From contig REDL01000045.1 in NCBI GenBank assembly GCA_007693505.1, positions 1 to 64,000 on the forward strand: a stretch of DNA of 64,000 nucleotides, in the 5' to 3' direction. A program made the position numbers and the translations under genes. Below are positions 36,513 to 45,750 of the stretch, piece after piece; position 1 is the first letter of the stretch; each line of letters starts with the position of its first letter. The notes beneath the pieces were generated by a model. That model was not told the origin of the DNA. It saw only the letters and a list, made by a program, of their open reading frames with translations, and made no database searches. This stretch comes from Desulfovibrionales bacterium. Lineage in GTDB: Bacteria; Desulfobacterota; Desulfovibrionia; Desulfovibrionales; Desulfonatronaceae.

Positions 36513-37133
36513 CTACCCCAATTGCACGGTTTCGCCGTCCACTTTGACCTGCTCCTGGGCCTGAATAAAGGTTTCCCGGCTTTGCAGAACCGCTGTTTCC
36601 TCCACCACCAGACGCAGATTGCCGCATTGGCATTCCTCGTCTTCCTGAACAAAGCGTTGGGATCTGGTCAGGCGTTGAACCAAATCGCCGATGGTGCTGT
36701 CCATTTGACGAACCGTGGTGGCGATGCGCCCGGCCTGGATACGCAGAAAGCGGGTGGTCAGCTCGACCAGACCGATGTTGGCTTCGGCCTCGGCGGCATG
36801 GACGCCAACCTTGGCCGTGACGCAGTTCAGCTCCTGTTCCGGAGCCAGGGTCAGTCGGCCTTGGCTGTGCAGTACTGAATCACGGGGCAGGTTGAAATGG
36901 GCTGGAGCTTCGGGGGCCGTGCGCTCCAACACCGCCAGAATGTGATGGCAGCCGGCATCAGCAACGCTGAGCAGCACCAGGTCGCCGCTTTCCGGAGACA
37001 AAAGGCAGGACACTGCTTGGCGGGCTACCAGCGAGCGCCCGCCGACGCCGACTTCCCAGGCGTCATCCAGACGATGCCGGACCGTGGCATGGTGCAGGCC
37101 CAGCACATACGAGCGTGAGGGATTGTAGGTCAT
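36513..37133 (-). CDS. DUF3540 T6SS-associated protein, module B
   Basis: 206 aa, the shortest of the three DUF3540 proteins. GDLVLLSVADAGCHHILAVL aligns with GDLVLLMRHPGGIHYVLQIL of module C and GDMVLVYDGPGKVVYILSVL of module A. A helical stretch (VELTTRFLRIQAGRIATTVR) and a closing VDGETVQLG follow. The end resembles the last residues of VgrG extensions (VTSTGMISLG, DADGFIKLG), suggesting a similar beta-structure. It starts 10 bp after the pentapeptide gene stop. Confidence 0.75.
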   Translation of the reverse strand: MTYNPSRSYVLGLHHATVRHRLDDAWEVGVGGRSLVARQAVSCLLSPESGDLVLLSVADAGCHHILAVLERTAPEAPAHFNLPRDSVLHSQGRLTLAPEQELNCVTAKVGVHAAEAEANIGLVELTTRFLRIQAGRIATTVRQMDSTIGDLVQRLTRSQRFVQEDEECQCGNLRLVVEETAVLQSRETFIQAQEQVKVDGETVQLG

Positions 37134-37143
37134 GTCAAGCTCC

Positions 37144-38211
37144 TTATAATATCGACGGTACCGTCCAGTCTTCGGCCTGGGCCAATTCCTCGTCCGTTCC
37201 CCGCAGTAGCACGGTCACCGCGTCGTCGAACCGGGAACCGTCGGTATTGGCCTTGTGCATCCGGCCCATGTACAGGGTTGCCTTGCTGAAGTCGCAGTCC
37301 CGCAACTCGGCGTGGGAAAAATTGCCGTGGTGCAGCTTGGCGGAGGTGAAGCGCGTGGCCAAGCACCTGGCCCGCTCGAACTGGCCGTTGACCAGATTGG
37401 CCTCGGACAGGTCGGCCCCCTCCAGGGTCGCTTCGTTGAAAATTGCCTGGGGCAGGTTGGCGTTGACGAACCGCGTGCCCGGACACTTCGCGCCAAGAAA
37501 CATCACGTACTGCCCTTGGCAGCGTTCAAAGTTCGCCTCATCCAGGTCGGCCCCGGAAAAATTGCTCATGTTCAGGTTGGCTTGGCGAAAGTCCGCCTTG
37601 CGCAGGTCGCAGCCGTCGAACTGGACCTGATTCAGGGCCATCCCGGCAAAGGAAAACCCCGTCAGGACGCAGCCCCGGAGCATGACCTTTTCCAGGGCCG
37701 TTGCTTCCAGACGCAGGCCGTCCAGCACGGCCTCCAGGAAGACCACCCGGTCCAGCACGGCCCGACCGAGGTTTGCGCCGGAAAAGACCGCGCGGGAAAA
37801 GACCATCTTTTCCAGGCGGGCGCCGCTCAGGTCCGCGCCGCTGAAGACGGTCTCCTGGCCCATGGACCAGCCGATCCGTGCCCCGGCGCAGTCGGCCCCG
37901 GCCAGCCGGGCCTTCTGCATCATGCACATGTGGATGGTCGCGCCGCGTAGCGATGCGCCTTCCATGTTCAGACCCTGGATGTTCATCCTGATCCACTGGG
38001 TGTCCGAGAGATCGGCCCCGCGCAGATCGCAGTCTTGGAATCCGGTCCGGGAGATGTCCGCCCGGGACAGCTTGGCGCCGCGCAGGTCCGTGCCGAAAAA
38101 GCGCGCGCCCCGCAGGTCCGCGCCGGACAGGTCGATTCCGGAAAGGTCCATGTCCAGGGTGCGGTTCTCGGCCACGGCCTGAAGCACCTGTTCCCGGGTC
38201 AGGACGCTCAT
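37144..38211 (-). CDS. Pentapeptide-repeat protein, module B
   Basis: 355 aa. After a helical start (MSVLTREQVLQAVAENRTLD), pentapeptides run nearly to the end (DLSGIDLSGADLRGARFFG and on), predicting a beta-helix of roughly 16-17 coils. The ATG at 38211 overlaps the TGA of the DUF2169 gene (ATGA), as in module C. A longer in-frame extension to 38790 runs antiphase through that gene and is not real. The C-terminal cap GTDEELAQAEDWTVPS is shared with modules A and C. Confidence 0.9.
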   Translation of the reverse strand: MSVLTREQVLQAVAENRTLDMDLSGIDLSGADLRGARFFGTDLRGAKLSRADISRTGFQDCDLRGADLSDTQWIRMNIQGLNMEGASLRGATIHMCMMQKARLAGADCAGARIGWSMGQETVFSGADLSGARLEKMVFSRAVFSGANLGRAVLDRVVFLEAVLDGLRLEATALEKVMLRGCVLTGFSFAGMALNQVQFDGCDLRKADFRQANLNMSNFSGADLDEANFERCQGQYVMFLGAKCPGTRFVNANLPQAIFNEATLEGADLSEANLVNGQFERARCLATRFTSAKLHHGNFSHAELRDCDFSKATLYMGRMHKANTDGSRFDDAVTVLLRGTDEELAQAEDWTVPSIL

Positions 38212-41200
38212 GTGAAATACTCCTCGCGGCCCTTCTCCAGCAGGGAGCGTTTCAGCAGCGCCCCGTCCAGCCGCGTCTCGCCCAGGACCGCCTTGTAAAA
38301 GTCCACGCCGAAAAGGTTGGCCAGGGTCAGATCGGCCTGGACCAGACGGGTGCGCTTCAGGGAGCCGGACATCAGGTTCGCGCCGCGCAGGTCGGCCAGC
38401 TCCAGGTTGGAACGCGGGAAACGGACCTTGCGGGCCGTGACCCCCTTCAGTCCGGCCTTGGTCAGGCGACAGTTCTCCACAATGGCCTCGTCCAGGTTCG
38501 CGCCCGTGAAAGAGGCTCCGGCGAAATCCGTATCCCGCAGCGAGGCCTGGCGCAGGGTGGCCCCGGTCAGGTCCGCGCCGGAAAAGTCGGTCTCCTTGGC
38601 CGTGCGCAGATGGTCCAGGTTCGCGCCGGCGAAAACGACCTTTTCCCCGCGGCAGGCCTGGAACATGGTCCGGTTCAGCGTTGCCTCGTGAAATGCGGCT
38701 CCGTCCAGCACGCAGCGGTTGATCAGGCAGCGCGTGGCCGAGATTTTGCGCAGACTCGCTCCGGTCAGATCCGTATCCGCCAGAACGCACATGCGCAGAT
38801 TGGCCTCGTCCAGGCGGGCGTCCGTCAGCCTGGTTTTCTCGATCACGGCCATTTCGGCGTCCATGCCGATCAGGTTGGCTTTGCTCAGGTCCGCTTCCCG
38901 GAACACGGCCTGCTGGATCCGGGCTCCCTGAAGATCAGCCTTGGTAAAGGAGGCCTTGCGCAGCACGGCCCGGCTCAGATCGGCCCCGCGCAGCGAGGCT
39001 CCGGAAAAGTCCGTTTCCCCGGCCATGCATTGGGCCAGCACGGCCTTGTCCAGGATGGTTTTCGTGAATTTTGTCTTGGTCAGCTGGGTCTTGGTCAAAT
39101 CCGCGCCGCTCAGGTCCAGGTTCGACAGATCCACCCCCGAAAGGACGGCCCCGGAAAGACTTTCGCCCCGGGCGTGCCGGTCGATGACTTCTTCCCGGGT
39201 CAGGGGACGGATCGTGTCCGGGCCCAATCCATGGGCAGCCAACCTAGCCTTGGCCTCTTCCGGCGGCTCCATGGCCTTGAGCCTGACCAGGCCCTGCTCC
39301 AATTCCTGTTTTTTGGCGGCCATTTCCTGCCTTGCCGCGGCGAATTTGGCATCCGCCTCCCTGGTGCGGCTGGTGATCTCCGCGATGGCCTTGTCGAACT
39401 CGGAAGCCCGTTCCGGAGTCAATTGCCCGGCCTGGCGCAAGGACTCCTTCTGGCCCTTGAGAGCGCTGGCGAACTGCTCCCCGGATCCCTGGAACGATCT
39501 GCCCGGCTTGGCGGACATGGCCTTGTCCACCACGGACGGGTCCTGGCCGGCCCGGCGTAGCATGTCCTTGGCCTGCTGCATCATCTCGGCCTGGCGGGCT
39601 TCCATCTCGGACTTGATCGGCTGCATTCGGGCTTCCATGGCCTGACGGACCTCCAGGATGACTCCCGGAATGATCGTCTTCAGATCCGGCATGGCCAGCG
39701 AGCCTTGCAGTGGCGGGCCGGAAGGCGGCTTGCCCGGTTCGGGCAGGACGATCTCCCGGCGGTGGGCCTCGGCCAGGGCCGGGGGCAGCAGGCCCAGCAG
39801 AAAGCCCCGCACGTCCTGCTGGCGGCGATGGGCCTCGAACACGGTGCTCCCCTTGGGCAGCACCGCCGGGATGATCCGGGGCAGCACGGCCTTCCAGGCG
39901 GTGATCAGCCTGGCATCCGGGCGCGTCGTCTCAGGCAGGACGACCAGCACCGTCTCGGCGTTTTGCAGGGCCTCGGCGGATTGCGGTCCCGGCTTTTCGT
40001 CAGGGGAGGACAGTGCCAGAATGGAGCAGCAATCCCCAATCTCCTGTTCCAGGAAGATCGCGGCAAAGGGGTCCGGAGCCACGATCACGGGGGCGGAGGG
40101 GGCCGCGGGCAGACCGGGCAGGTCGATCAGGGTGGCTGCGGGCAGAAAGAGCGGCTCCGGGTCGGAGCCGGAAACGACAATATCCCGTGTTGGATTTTCG
40201 GGCAGGATGTCGTCGGAGCCAAAAGGCCGGATATGCAGGCTGATCAGTTTTTTCCCGTCAAACCTGGGCAGCCAGAGGCCGGGGGGCAGAGACAGGGAGG
40301 CTTCCTGATCGACTCCCCAATCCTGGGGGTGAAAGGCAACCTGATCCCGAGTCGTTCCGAACCAGTGTCGCTTCCAGGTCCGGCTTTCAAGGCCAAGTCT
40401 TTTCAGTACGGCCCGGGCCTGGTCGTCCAGGTCCAAATTACGGCGAGCCTCCACCAGGAGCGGAAAACCGGCATCATGCCACGGGCCCAGGGATTTTGGC
40501 TTCAGAGGATCGTCCAAGGCTTGCGTGGCTTCGGTGAGTTCATCGGAGCCGAATTGCTTCGGCATGTTCGCCCGTAATTGGGACACTGCGTCTTTTTGGA
40601 CCTGGTCCAGCTTTGCCCTGGTCTGGTCGGCCTTGGCCAAGGACGCCTTGACCTTCTCGTCCATGGCGCCCAGCTTGGCCCGGCAGCGGTCAAAAATCGT
40701 CAGGTCAACTACCGTGGCGTGGCCGAAACGGGCTTGCAGCTTGCGGGCCGTGGCTTCCAGACCGTTGAGCGTGGCATGTCCGTCGGCCAGCCGTTTCGCG
40801 GATAGGTCGGCAAATTGAGCCGTGGAGGGCAGGGGCATGGACGGGCGGTTGCCCAAAGCCTTTTGCCGCGCGTCGTCGATCTCCTTGGGAATGGAGCCCA
40901 GACGGCGCAGCAGGGGGGTCAGCTTTTCCTTGGCCTGTTCAAACGGGGCCATGTCGATATCCGCGCCGCGATGCAGGCGGCGGGTCAGCTCGTCCCGGTA
41001 GTACTCGATGCTTTTTGGCGCGTCGCCCTGGTCGGCCTGACTGCCCATATCCTCCAGGGCCAGCAGCAGACGTGTAGCGTCTCCCAGGTTTTCGTCCCTG
41101 ATCCTGGTCATGCCCCGGAAGATGAGTAGGCCGCGCAGCAGGGAGGGAAACAGCCAGACCGTGTCCAGGTGGGTGGAGATTTCGCGAAATTCGTCCGTAT

Positions 41201-42059
41201 CCCGGAGCGGCTCCGAAGGCAGGGGGCCGGGCGGCCACTGGTGCGGCTTCCAGGTTGTGTCCAAGGTCACGAAGGCGCGTAACCGCAATTGAGGCAGGTG
41301 TGTGGTTATCAGTTGGTGTTCGGGATGCATCCCCGTGATTTCCACCTGCTCTCCGCCCTGGAAAAAGCCCTCGGCCAGGAACTGATCTTCCTGGGCCTGG
41401 TTGAAGTACTCGTAATTCATGTCGTCGGGGAACCAGGGCCAGCGGCTCTTCAACCAGGTGTCGTCATAGGTTCCGGCCTTGACCTTGCGCTGGGGCCAGG
41501 TCTGGTCCATGGGGCCGAGACAGGCCGGTTCGGGCCGATCCGTGGCCGCGCCAATCAAGCGGGCCGGATGTTCGATGTTCGGCAACGGTCGCCGGGCCAG
41601 GCCGTCCGGACCAAGGACCTCCACAGCCCCTTTGCCCAAAGGGTTGCGTTCAAAACCATCGCCGCCGTAAGCGGAATCCCAGGACAAGGGCAGGGAAACA
41701 AATGGCTTGGCCTGGGAGATGCCCCCCTGGGTCCAGAAACGATCCCCGAAAACGAACAATTCCTTGCGCACCCCGCCAACACGAAACCCGGCCTTGTGCG
41801 CCGCACGGGCCGCTCCGTCAGGCTGGAAGCAGGCTCCGGAGACCAGTGCCTCGCCGCGGGGCTTGGGCACGCCCTGGTCGATGATCATCGGCTGCCCCAA
41901 CTGACCGGGCAGAGCGCCCCACATGTTCTGCTCCGTGTCCAAGGCGTCCGGATCAAGCAGGTTGAAAAAGACCAGCCCGGCCACGCACAGCCAGGTTTCA
42001 CCGTGAATACCGATGGGCCGGAAAAGCGGAGAGACGGTTTTGTCTTTGAAGACCTTCAT
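38208..42059 (-). CDS. Very large DUF2169 protein with pentapeptide repeats, module B
   Basis: 1283 aa, about 400 longer than the module A and C versions. DUF2169 is at about 1-330 (LPLSWDSAYGGDGFERNPLG). A coiled-coil section (about 400-530; VKASLAKADQTRAKLDQVQK) and a second alpha/beta section (about 560-800; EIGDCCSILALSSPDEKPG, then DARLITAWKAVLPRIIPAV) are absent from the other two. A further helical stretch (about 820-950) leads into pentapeptide repeats (about 960-1275). There is no signal peptide. The extra section could be a cargo or enzyme-like domain; no known motif is recognised. It lies 17 bp after vgrG. Confidence 0.87.
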   Translation of the reverse strand: MKVFKDKTVSPLFRPIGIHGETWLCVAGLVFFNLLDPDALDTEQNMWGALPGQLGQPMIIDQGVPKPRGEALVSGACFQPDGAARAAHKAGFRVGGVRKELFVFGDRFWTQGGISQAKPFVSLPLSWDSAYGGDGFERNPLGKGAVEVLGPDGLARRPLPNIEHPARLIGAATDRPEPACLGPMDQTWPQRKVKAGTYDDTWLKSRWPWFPDDMNYEYFNQAQEDQFLAEGFFQGGEQVEITGMHPEHQLITTHLPQLRLRAFVTLDTTWKPHQWPPGPLPSEPLRDTDEFREISTHLDTVWLFPSLLRGLLIFRGMTRIRDENLGDATRLLLALEDMGSQADQGDAPKSIEYYRDELTRRLHRGADIDMAPFEQAKEKLTPLLRRLGSIPKEIDDARQKALGNRPSMPLPSTAQFADLSAKRLADGHATLNGLEATARKLQARFGHATVVDLTIFDRCRAKLGAMDEKVKASLAKADQTRAKLDQVQKDAVSQLRANMPKQFGSDELTEATQALDDPLKPKSLGPWHDAGFPLLVEARRNLDLDDQARAVLKRLGLESRTWKRHWFGTTRDQVAFHPQDWGVDQEASLSLPPGLWLPRFDGKKLISLHIRPFGSDDILPENPTRDIVVSGSDPEPLFLPAATLIDLPGLPAAPSAPVIVAPDPFAAIFLEQEIGDCCSILALSSPDEKPGPQSAEALQNAETVLVVLPETTRPDARLITAWKAVLPRIIPAVLPKGSTVFEAHRRQQDVRGFLLGLLPPALAEAHRREIVLPEPGKPPSGPPLQGSLAMPDLKTIIPGVILEVRQAMEARMQPIKSEMEARQAEMMQQAKDMLRRAGQDPSVVDKAMSAKPGRSFQGSGEQFASALKGQKESLRQAGQLTPERASEFDKAIAEITSRTREADAKFAAARQEMAAKKQELEQGLVRLKAMEPPEEAKARLAAHGLGPDTIRPLTREEVIDRHARGESLSGAVLSGVDLSNLDLSGADLTKTQLTKTKFTKTILDKAVLAQCMAGETDFSGASLRGADLSRAVLRKASFTKADLQGARIQQAVFREADLSKANLIGMDAEMAVIEKTRLTDARLDEANLRMCVLADTDLTGASLRKISATRCLINRCVLDGAAFHEATLNRTMFQACRGEKVVFAGANLDHLRTAKETDFSGADLTGATLRQASLRDTDFAGASFTGANLDEAIVENCRLTKAGLKGVTARKVRFPRSNLELADLRGANLMSGSLKRTRLVQADLTLANLFGVDFYKAVLGETRLDGALLKRSLLEKGREEYFT

Positions 42060-42076
42060 GGGTATGGCCTGACGGG

Positions 42077-44389
42077 CTAGAGGTTGTTAATCAACCCGGC
42101 AATGTTGTTCATCTCTGCGGCGATGGTATCGCTTTGCCCGGCCACTGTGGATTTCTTGGCCAACAGCCGGGTGTAACTTCCGATAATATCTGATCGAACA
42201 CTCATCAGTTCAGTCTTTTCTCCGCCAAGCTTGGTCACTTCTCCTGCCAGTTCCTGAACCGTACCTGCAAGATGAGATTGCAAACCGGCCAAGCGCATTG
42301 TCTCTCCAGCCAAACTGTTGACCTGTCCGGCCAGTTTCGCGGATTCGCCGGTCAGCTGAGAGGTCTGCCCCGCCAGCTTGCAATGTTCCCCAAAAACATT
42401 GGTCACGTCCCCGGCGACGTCAGTCACTTGGCCCTCCAGTTTGGTGCAGCTGCCGCGCAAGACCTCTACCTGTCCTTCAAGTTCTTTCACTTCCCCAGCA
42501 AGTTTATCTTTGTTCAGATGAACATTGATTTTGTGCGGTGCCAACTCTCCATGCACTGCTGCCGCGAAACCGAACTTCGAAATCAGGTGGGCATCCGCGC
42601 TGACGCCGGCCACAATCTTTTCCTCCCCCCCGCCGATAAATTTGAAGTCGTTGCCGAGGATGACCTGGTTGGAGGTCTCGGCCTCCACCTTGAACCATTT
42701 ATTCGTGCTGATGGCCACGCCCCATGGCTTGCCCGCTTCACCTTCCTTTTTCATATCCTCGATTTCTTTTTCCAGCTTTTCAATTTTCTCGCTGTCCTCG
42801 TTGGCCTCGCCGTGGGACCCTGTACCCGGGTCATTGGGCGCGCCGATGCGGATGAAGGTGTTGGCGGAAGGGGTGTGCATCACCACCCGCTGCTTGCCCT
42901 CCTCGTCCTCCATGTGCATCACGTTGCCGCCGCCGGAGAGCAGACGGACCTGGGTCTGGTTCGCGTCGGTGACCGGGCTGGGCGTCTCGGGGTTGGGCAC
43001 GGCTCCGGCGATCACCGGGCGATCCGGATCGGCCTCGATGAAGGACAGCAAAACCTCGGTGCCCTTGTGCAACGGCGCATGAAAACCCATGCCCTCCCCG
43101 GCATAGGGCTGCATCATCCGCAGATAGGCCGAAGCCTTGCCTTCCTTGCGTCCGGACAGGTCAAAGGGCAGGATCACCTTGTATCGTCCGTGCTTGTCCA
43201 GTTCCGCGTATTTGCCCCTGCCCGCTGCATCGACCTTGGCGGACAGGGTTCCGGCCAGGCGTGGCCTGGGCGTGATTCGCGCCGGGCGGAACTGGGTGGA
43301 GGCGGGAATGCACGTGAAGGTATTGCGGTAAAACAGCCCATCGATGTTCTCCAGGTCCCGGATACCCAGCCCGCTGAGCAGATAGCGCTCCTGACTACCC
43401 TCATGACGCACCGTGGTGGTCAGGTACTGCTGATTGAACTCATCCCGGAAATGGCGCTGCATCTGAAAGACATATCCTGGACGCAAAGCCGGGATGGAGG
43501 AAAGACCATGAAAAATCTTCTCCCGGCAACGATACTCCTCGGCCCGGATTTTGGCCAAGTGGTCACCTTCGCTCTTGTCCCGAAAGTTTTCCCCGTAAAG
43601 ATAGATCTCACCTCGCCCGCCGTCCTGAACAGAGGCCTTGCCATCCAGGTCCAGGCTGGGTTTCAGGTAGTCGTAATCCTTGAGCAGGACATTTTTGGGC
43701 AGGGGGCTCTGCTTGAGTGTGAAGCGCTTGACCACGTGATCCGCTTCCCCGGCGTCCAGCCCGGAAGGCGGGGAATACGTCATGGTTTCATGGCCGGAAA
43801 GCGGAGCATGGGCGATCAAGGTGTCCGAGGCGATCAGTTTTTCACCCTGCTCCTCCTGGGCAAACCAGAAATAGATACCGTCCCACTCCATCCACCGCGA
43901 AACAAAAGCGAAATGGGACTCATCATACTGGCAAACGTACTCCCTTGCGGCTTCTTTCTCCTGAAGATGAAACTCGAAATCCAGTCCATGGAGCAGTCCG
44001 CCGTCCTCCAGCACGTCAGCCAAATATTCATGCAGCTTCTTGTTCAGAAAAATCTGGTTGTGATGCGTCAGGGTCAGCCACCAGGCCTTGGGACGCAACA
44101 CGGCCCGGTAAAAGAAATAGTTTCCAGCCTGATGCATCTGCTCGAAAGAGCAGAGAATGCCGTGATACGGCAGATCCTCGCCTCCGGAAAAGCGCCCCTT
44201 GATGGTCAATGTGGCCGGATTCTGGAGAACCGCGGTTATGTCCACGTCCTCCCGATCCGAGACCAGCAGAATATCAAAAGAATACAAAGTTGAAAGTCCC
44301 TCGTCACCGGAAAACGTAACCACGGTGAACGTCTCCGCGGGCAGGGTCTGACTGACAAACGTGAAGGCATTTTCATTCAGGGTCGGCAT
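42077..44389 (-). CDS. vgrG: VgrG spike protein, module B, with a 7-residue-repeat tail
   Basis: 770 aa. The gp27-like part (ENAFTFVSQTLPAETFTVVT onward) and the OB domain (KGTEVLLSFIEADPDRPVI near residue 446) are close to the module A VgrG. After ~600 the sequence turns into about 20 consecutive seven-residue units of the form L-x-G-x-x-x-x, running to the last residue. It lacks the hydrophobic pair present in modules A and C. As the tip of the secretion tube, such a tail could form a long three-stranded stalk or a docking surface for adaptors. Confidence 0.94.
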   Translation of the reverse strand: MPTLNENAFTFVSQTLPAETFTVVTFSGDEGLSTLYSFDILLVSDREDVDITAVLQNPATLTIKGRFSGGEDLPYHGILCSFEQMHQAGNYFFYRAVLRPKAWWLTLTHHNQIFLNKKLHEYLADVLEDGGLLHGLDFEFHLQEKEAAREYVCQYDESHFAFVSRWMEWDGIYFWFAQEEQGEKLIASDTLIAHAPLSGHETMTYSPPSGLDAGEADHVVKRFTLKQSPLPKNVLLKDYDYLKPSLDLDGKASVQDGGRGEIYLYGENFRDKSEGDHLAKIRAEEYRCREKIFHGLSSIPALRPGYVFQMQRHFRDEFNQQYLTTTVRHEGSQERYLLSGLGIRDLENIDGLFYRNTFTCIPASTQFRPARITPRPRLAGTLSAKVDAAGRGKYAELDKHGRYKVILPFDLSGRKEGKASAYLRMMQPYAGEGMGFHAPLHKGTEVLLSFIEADPDRPVIAGAVPNPETPSPVTDANQTQVRLLSGGGNVMHMEDEEGKQRVVMHTPSANTFIRIGAPNDPGTGSHGEANEDSEKIEKLEKEIEDMKKEGEAGKPWGVAISTNKWFKVEAETSNQVILGNDFKFIGGGEEKIVAGVSADAHLISKFGFAAAVHGELAPHKINVHLNKDKLAGEVKELEGQVEVLRGSCTKLEGQVTDVAGDVTNVFGEHCKLAGQTSQLTGESAKLAGQVNSLAGETMRLAGLQSHLAGTVQELAGEVTKLGGEKTELMSVRSDIIGSYTRLLAKKSTVAGQSDTIAAEMNNIAGLINNL
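42080..42502 (-). repeat. Coding repeat: about 20 heptads (LxGxxxx) at the VgrG C-terminus
   Basis: Residues 630-769 split into exact sevens, e.g. LAGEVKE, LEGQVEV, LEGQVTD, LAGQTSQ, LAGQVNS, LAGETMR, LAGEVTK, VAGQSDT. Leu/Ile/Val stands at position 1 in every unit and Gly at position 3 in most. The phase never slips over 140 residues. Confidence 0.9.
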
Positions 44390-44549
44390 GATCTCTCTCG
44401 TGGTTGAATTCTGGTGATGTAAACTTCAGTGCTGGTGGCACGCAAAACCATACCGCCGCGACGCAGCCATGCTGAAACGCGACCATGAGGTTGATCCACC
44501 CGTTCCCCTCGCCCGGCATCAACCTGATAACGCGTATGTGCCGCTGGAT

Positions 44550-44948
44550 TCAGGACAGAATCATCACCTTGACCTGGCTGGGTGGAGCGATGACGGCCCC
44601 GACCATGGCGTTGTCCTTGTTCTGCGTGGTGGGATCGCCCATTCTCTGGGCCTGACTCCCCTCAATGCGCACCTTCATGCTGCCCATGAGGAACTTCACC
44701 GGCCCCTTGATGGTGCCGGAACTGACCCCCATGGCCACTCCAGGTTCGTCGCCGCTGGTCACGGGGATTGTGCATCGCTTGGTTACCGCCGGAGTGCCGC
44801 CGATCAACACATTTGTTGCTCCGGGTAGCGCCATGGACATTTGCCCGAGATTGGGAAATGGCGTGGGAACGTTGCCGGCTGGCGTGGGAACATTGCAGAC
44901 GTCTGGAAACGCGGACGTCATTCCGCCAAGTTTGCAGCATGCATGCAT
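44550..44948 (-). CDS. DUF4150 PAAR-like protein, module A
   Basis: 132 aa. It begins MHACCKLGGMTSAFPDVCNV and ends PSQVKVMILS, like its relatives in modules B and C. The middle shows the repeated short beta-turn pattern (GGTPAVTKRCTIPVTSGDEP, KVRIEGSQAQRMGDPTTQNK), which also resembles the module C protein (KVMVEGSPAVRLNDGTTQNG). Predicted to cap the VgrG trimer. AGGAG lies eight bases upstream. The next gene, vgrG of module B, starts 160 bp further on, room for a separate promoter. Confidence 0.84.
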   Translation of the reverse strand: MHACCKLGGMTSAFPDVCNVPTPAGNVPTPFPNLGQMSMALPGATNVLIGGTPAVTKRCTIPVTSGDEPGVAMGVSSGTIKGPVKFLMGSMKVRIEGSQAQRMGDPTTQNKDNAMVGAVIAPPSQVKVMILS

Positions 44949-45022
44949 AGGGCACTCTCCTGAAAAACGTGTTCAAAACCTCCCCCGGTCAGCCGAGACG
45001 GGAAAGGCAATCTGCTTGATAC

Positions 45023-45706
45023 TCAACCGATATTGACCCGCTTTCCGTCCACGGCCATGGTCCCTTTGGCCCGCAGGTCCGCCGAACCAGCCTTGAGTTT
45101 GCAGGACTTTTCAACCTGAATACGCAGATGCCCGGCATGATTGGTTTCCACGCCTTCCACGCGGCGCAGGCAATGTCCCAGGGTCTGCACCATGGAACGG
45201 GCCGTCACTCGGACTGCGTCCACGATTGAACCAAATCGGCCGATGCGGGCTTCCAGGCTGGCCGCCAGCACCCCCAGACGCAAAAAATCCAAACGCCCGC
45301 TGCCGCCGTTAATCGTTACTTCCGGTGCCGAAACCTTCAGCGACTCTCCGCCTTCAAACCGGACCTTCGGAGCGCGGACAAACAGATTCGCCTTGGTTTC
45401 AAGCCTGATTTCCTCGCGCCCGGATTCCAACACGCTGAGTATGTAGACGACCTTCCCCGGTCCGTCGTAAACCAGCACCATATCCCCCAAACCCGGAGCA
45501 GCCAGGCACCCTGTCGCCACACCGGATTCCAGCACCCGGCCGCTCTCCAGGCGGATGATAAAGCGCCCGCGTTCACCGCTCACAACGCGGCCATGGACGA
45601 TCTGTCCCTGTTCCGGATTCGGTATGCTGTCGGCGCAGTGGGCCGGTCCGGGGAGAGGAAAGGCAATAATCGCACGTTGTGCGCCGTTCGGCCTGGTTGC
45701 GTTCAT
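45023..45706 (-). CDS. DUF3540 T6SS-associated protein, module A
   Basis: 227 aa. GDMVLVYDGPGKVVYILSVL, the helical segment LGVLAASLEARIGRFGSIVD and the end AVDGKRVNIG match the other two DUF3540 proteins. I chose the ATG at 45706 because the distance from it to the conserved G-x-V-V-S strand equals that in module C. A GTG at 45754 overlapping the upstream stop (GTGA) is an alternative that would add a Cys-rich N-terminus. It lies 44 bp after the pentapeptide gene. Confidence 0.74.
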   Translation of the reverse strand: MNATRPNGAQRAIIAFPLPGPAHCADSIPNPEQGQIVHGRVVSGERGRFIIRLESGRVLESGVATGCLAAPGLGDMVLVYDGPGKVVYILSVLESGREEIRLETKANLFVRAPKVRFEGGESLKVSAPEVTINGGSGRLDFLRLGVLAASLEARIGRFGSIVDAVRVTARSMVQTLGHCLRRVEGVETNHAGHLRIQVEKSCKLKAGSADLRAKGTMAVDGKRVNIG

Positions 45707-45750
45707 GCAGTCACCATCCTGGATGCAAGGGCACGAATCGGCCCCGCAAG

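Noticed and set aside
37144-38790. Longer 548-residue start for the module B pentapeptide protein
   Set aside because: The extra residues read through the DUF2169 gene in another phase; the ATG at 38211 with ATGA overlap matches module C.
42272-44293. 673-codon plus-strand open frame opposite vgrG of module B
   Set aside because: The minus strand encodes a clear VgrG; the plus frame is low in sense motifs.
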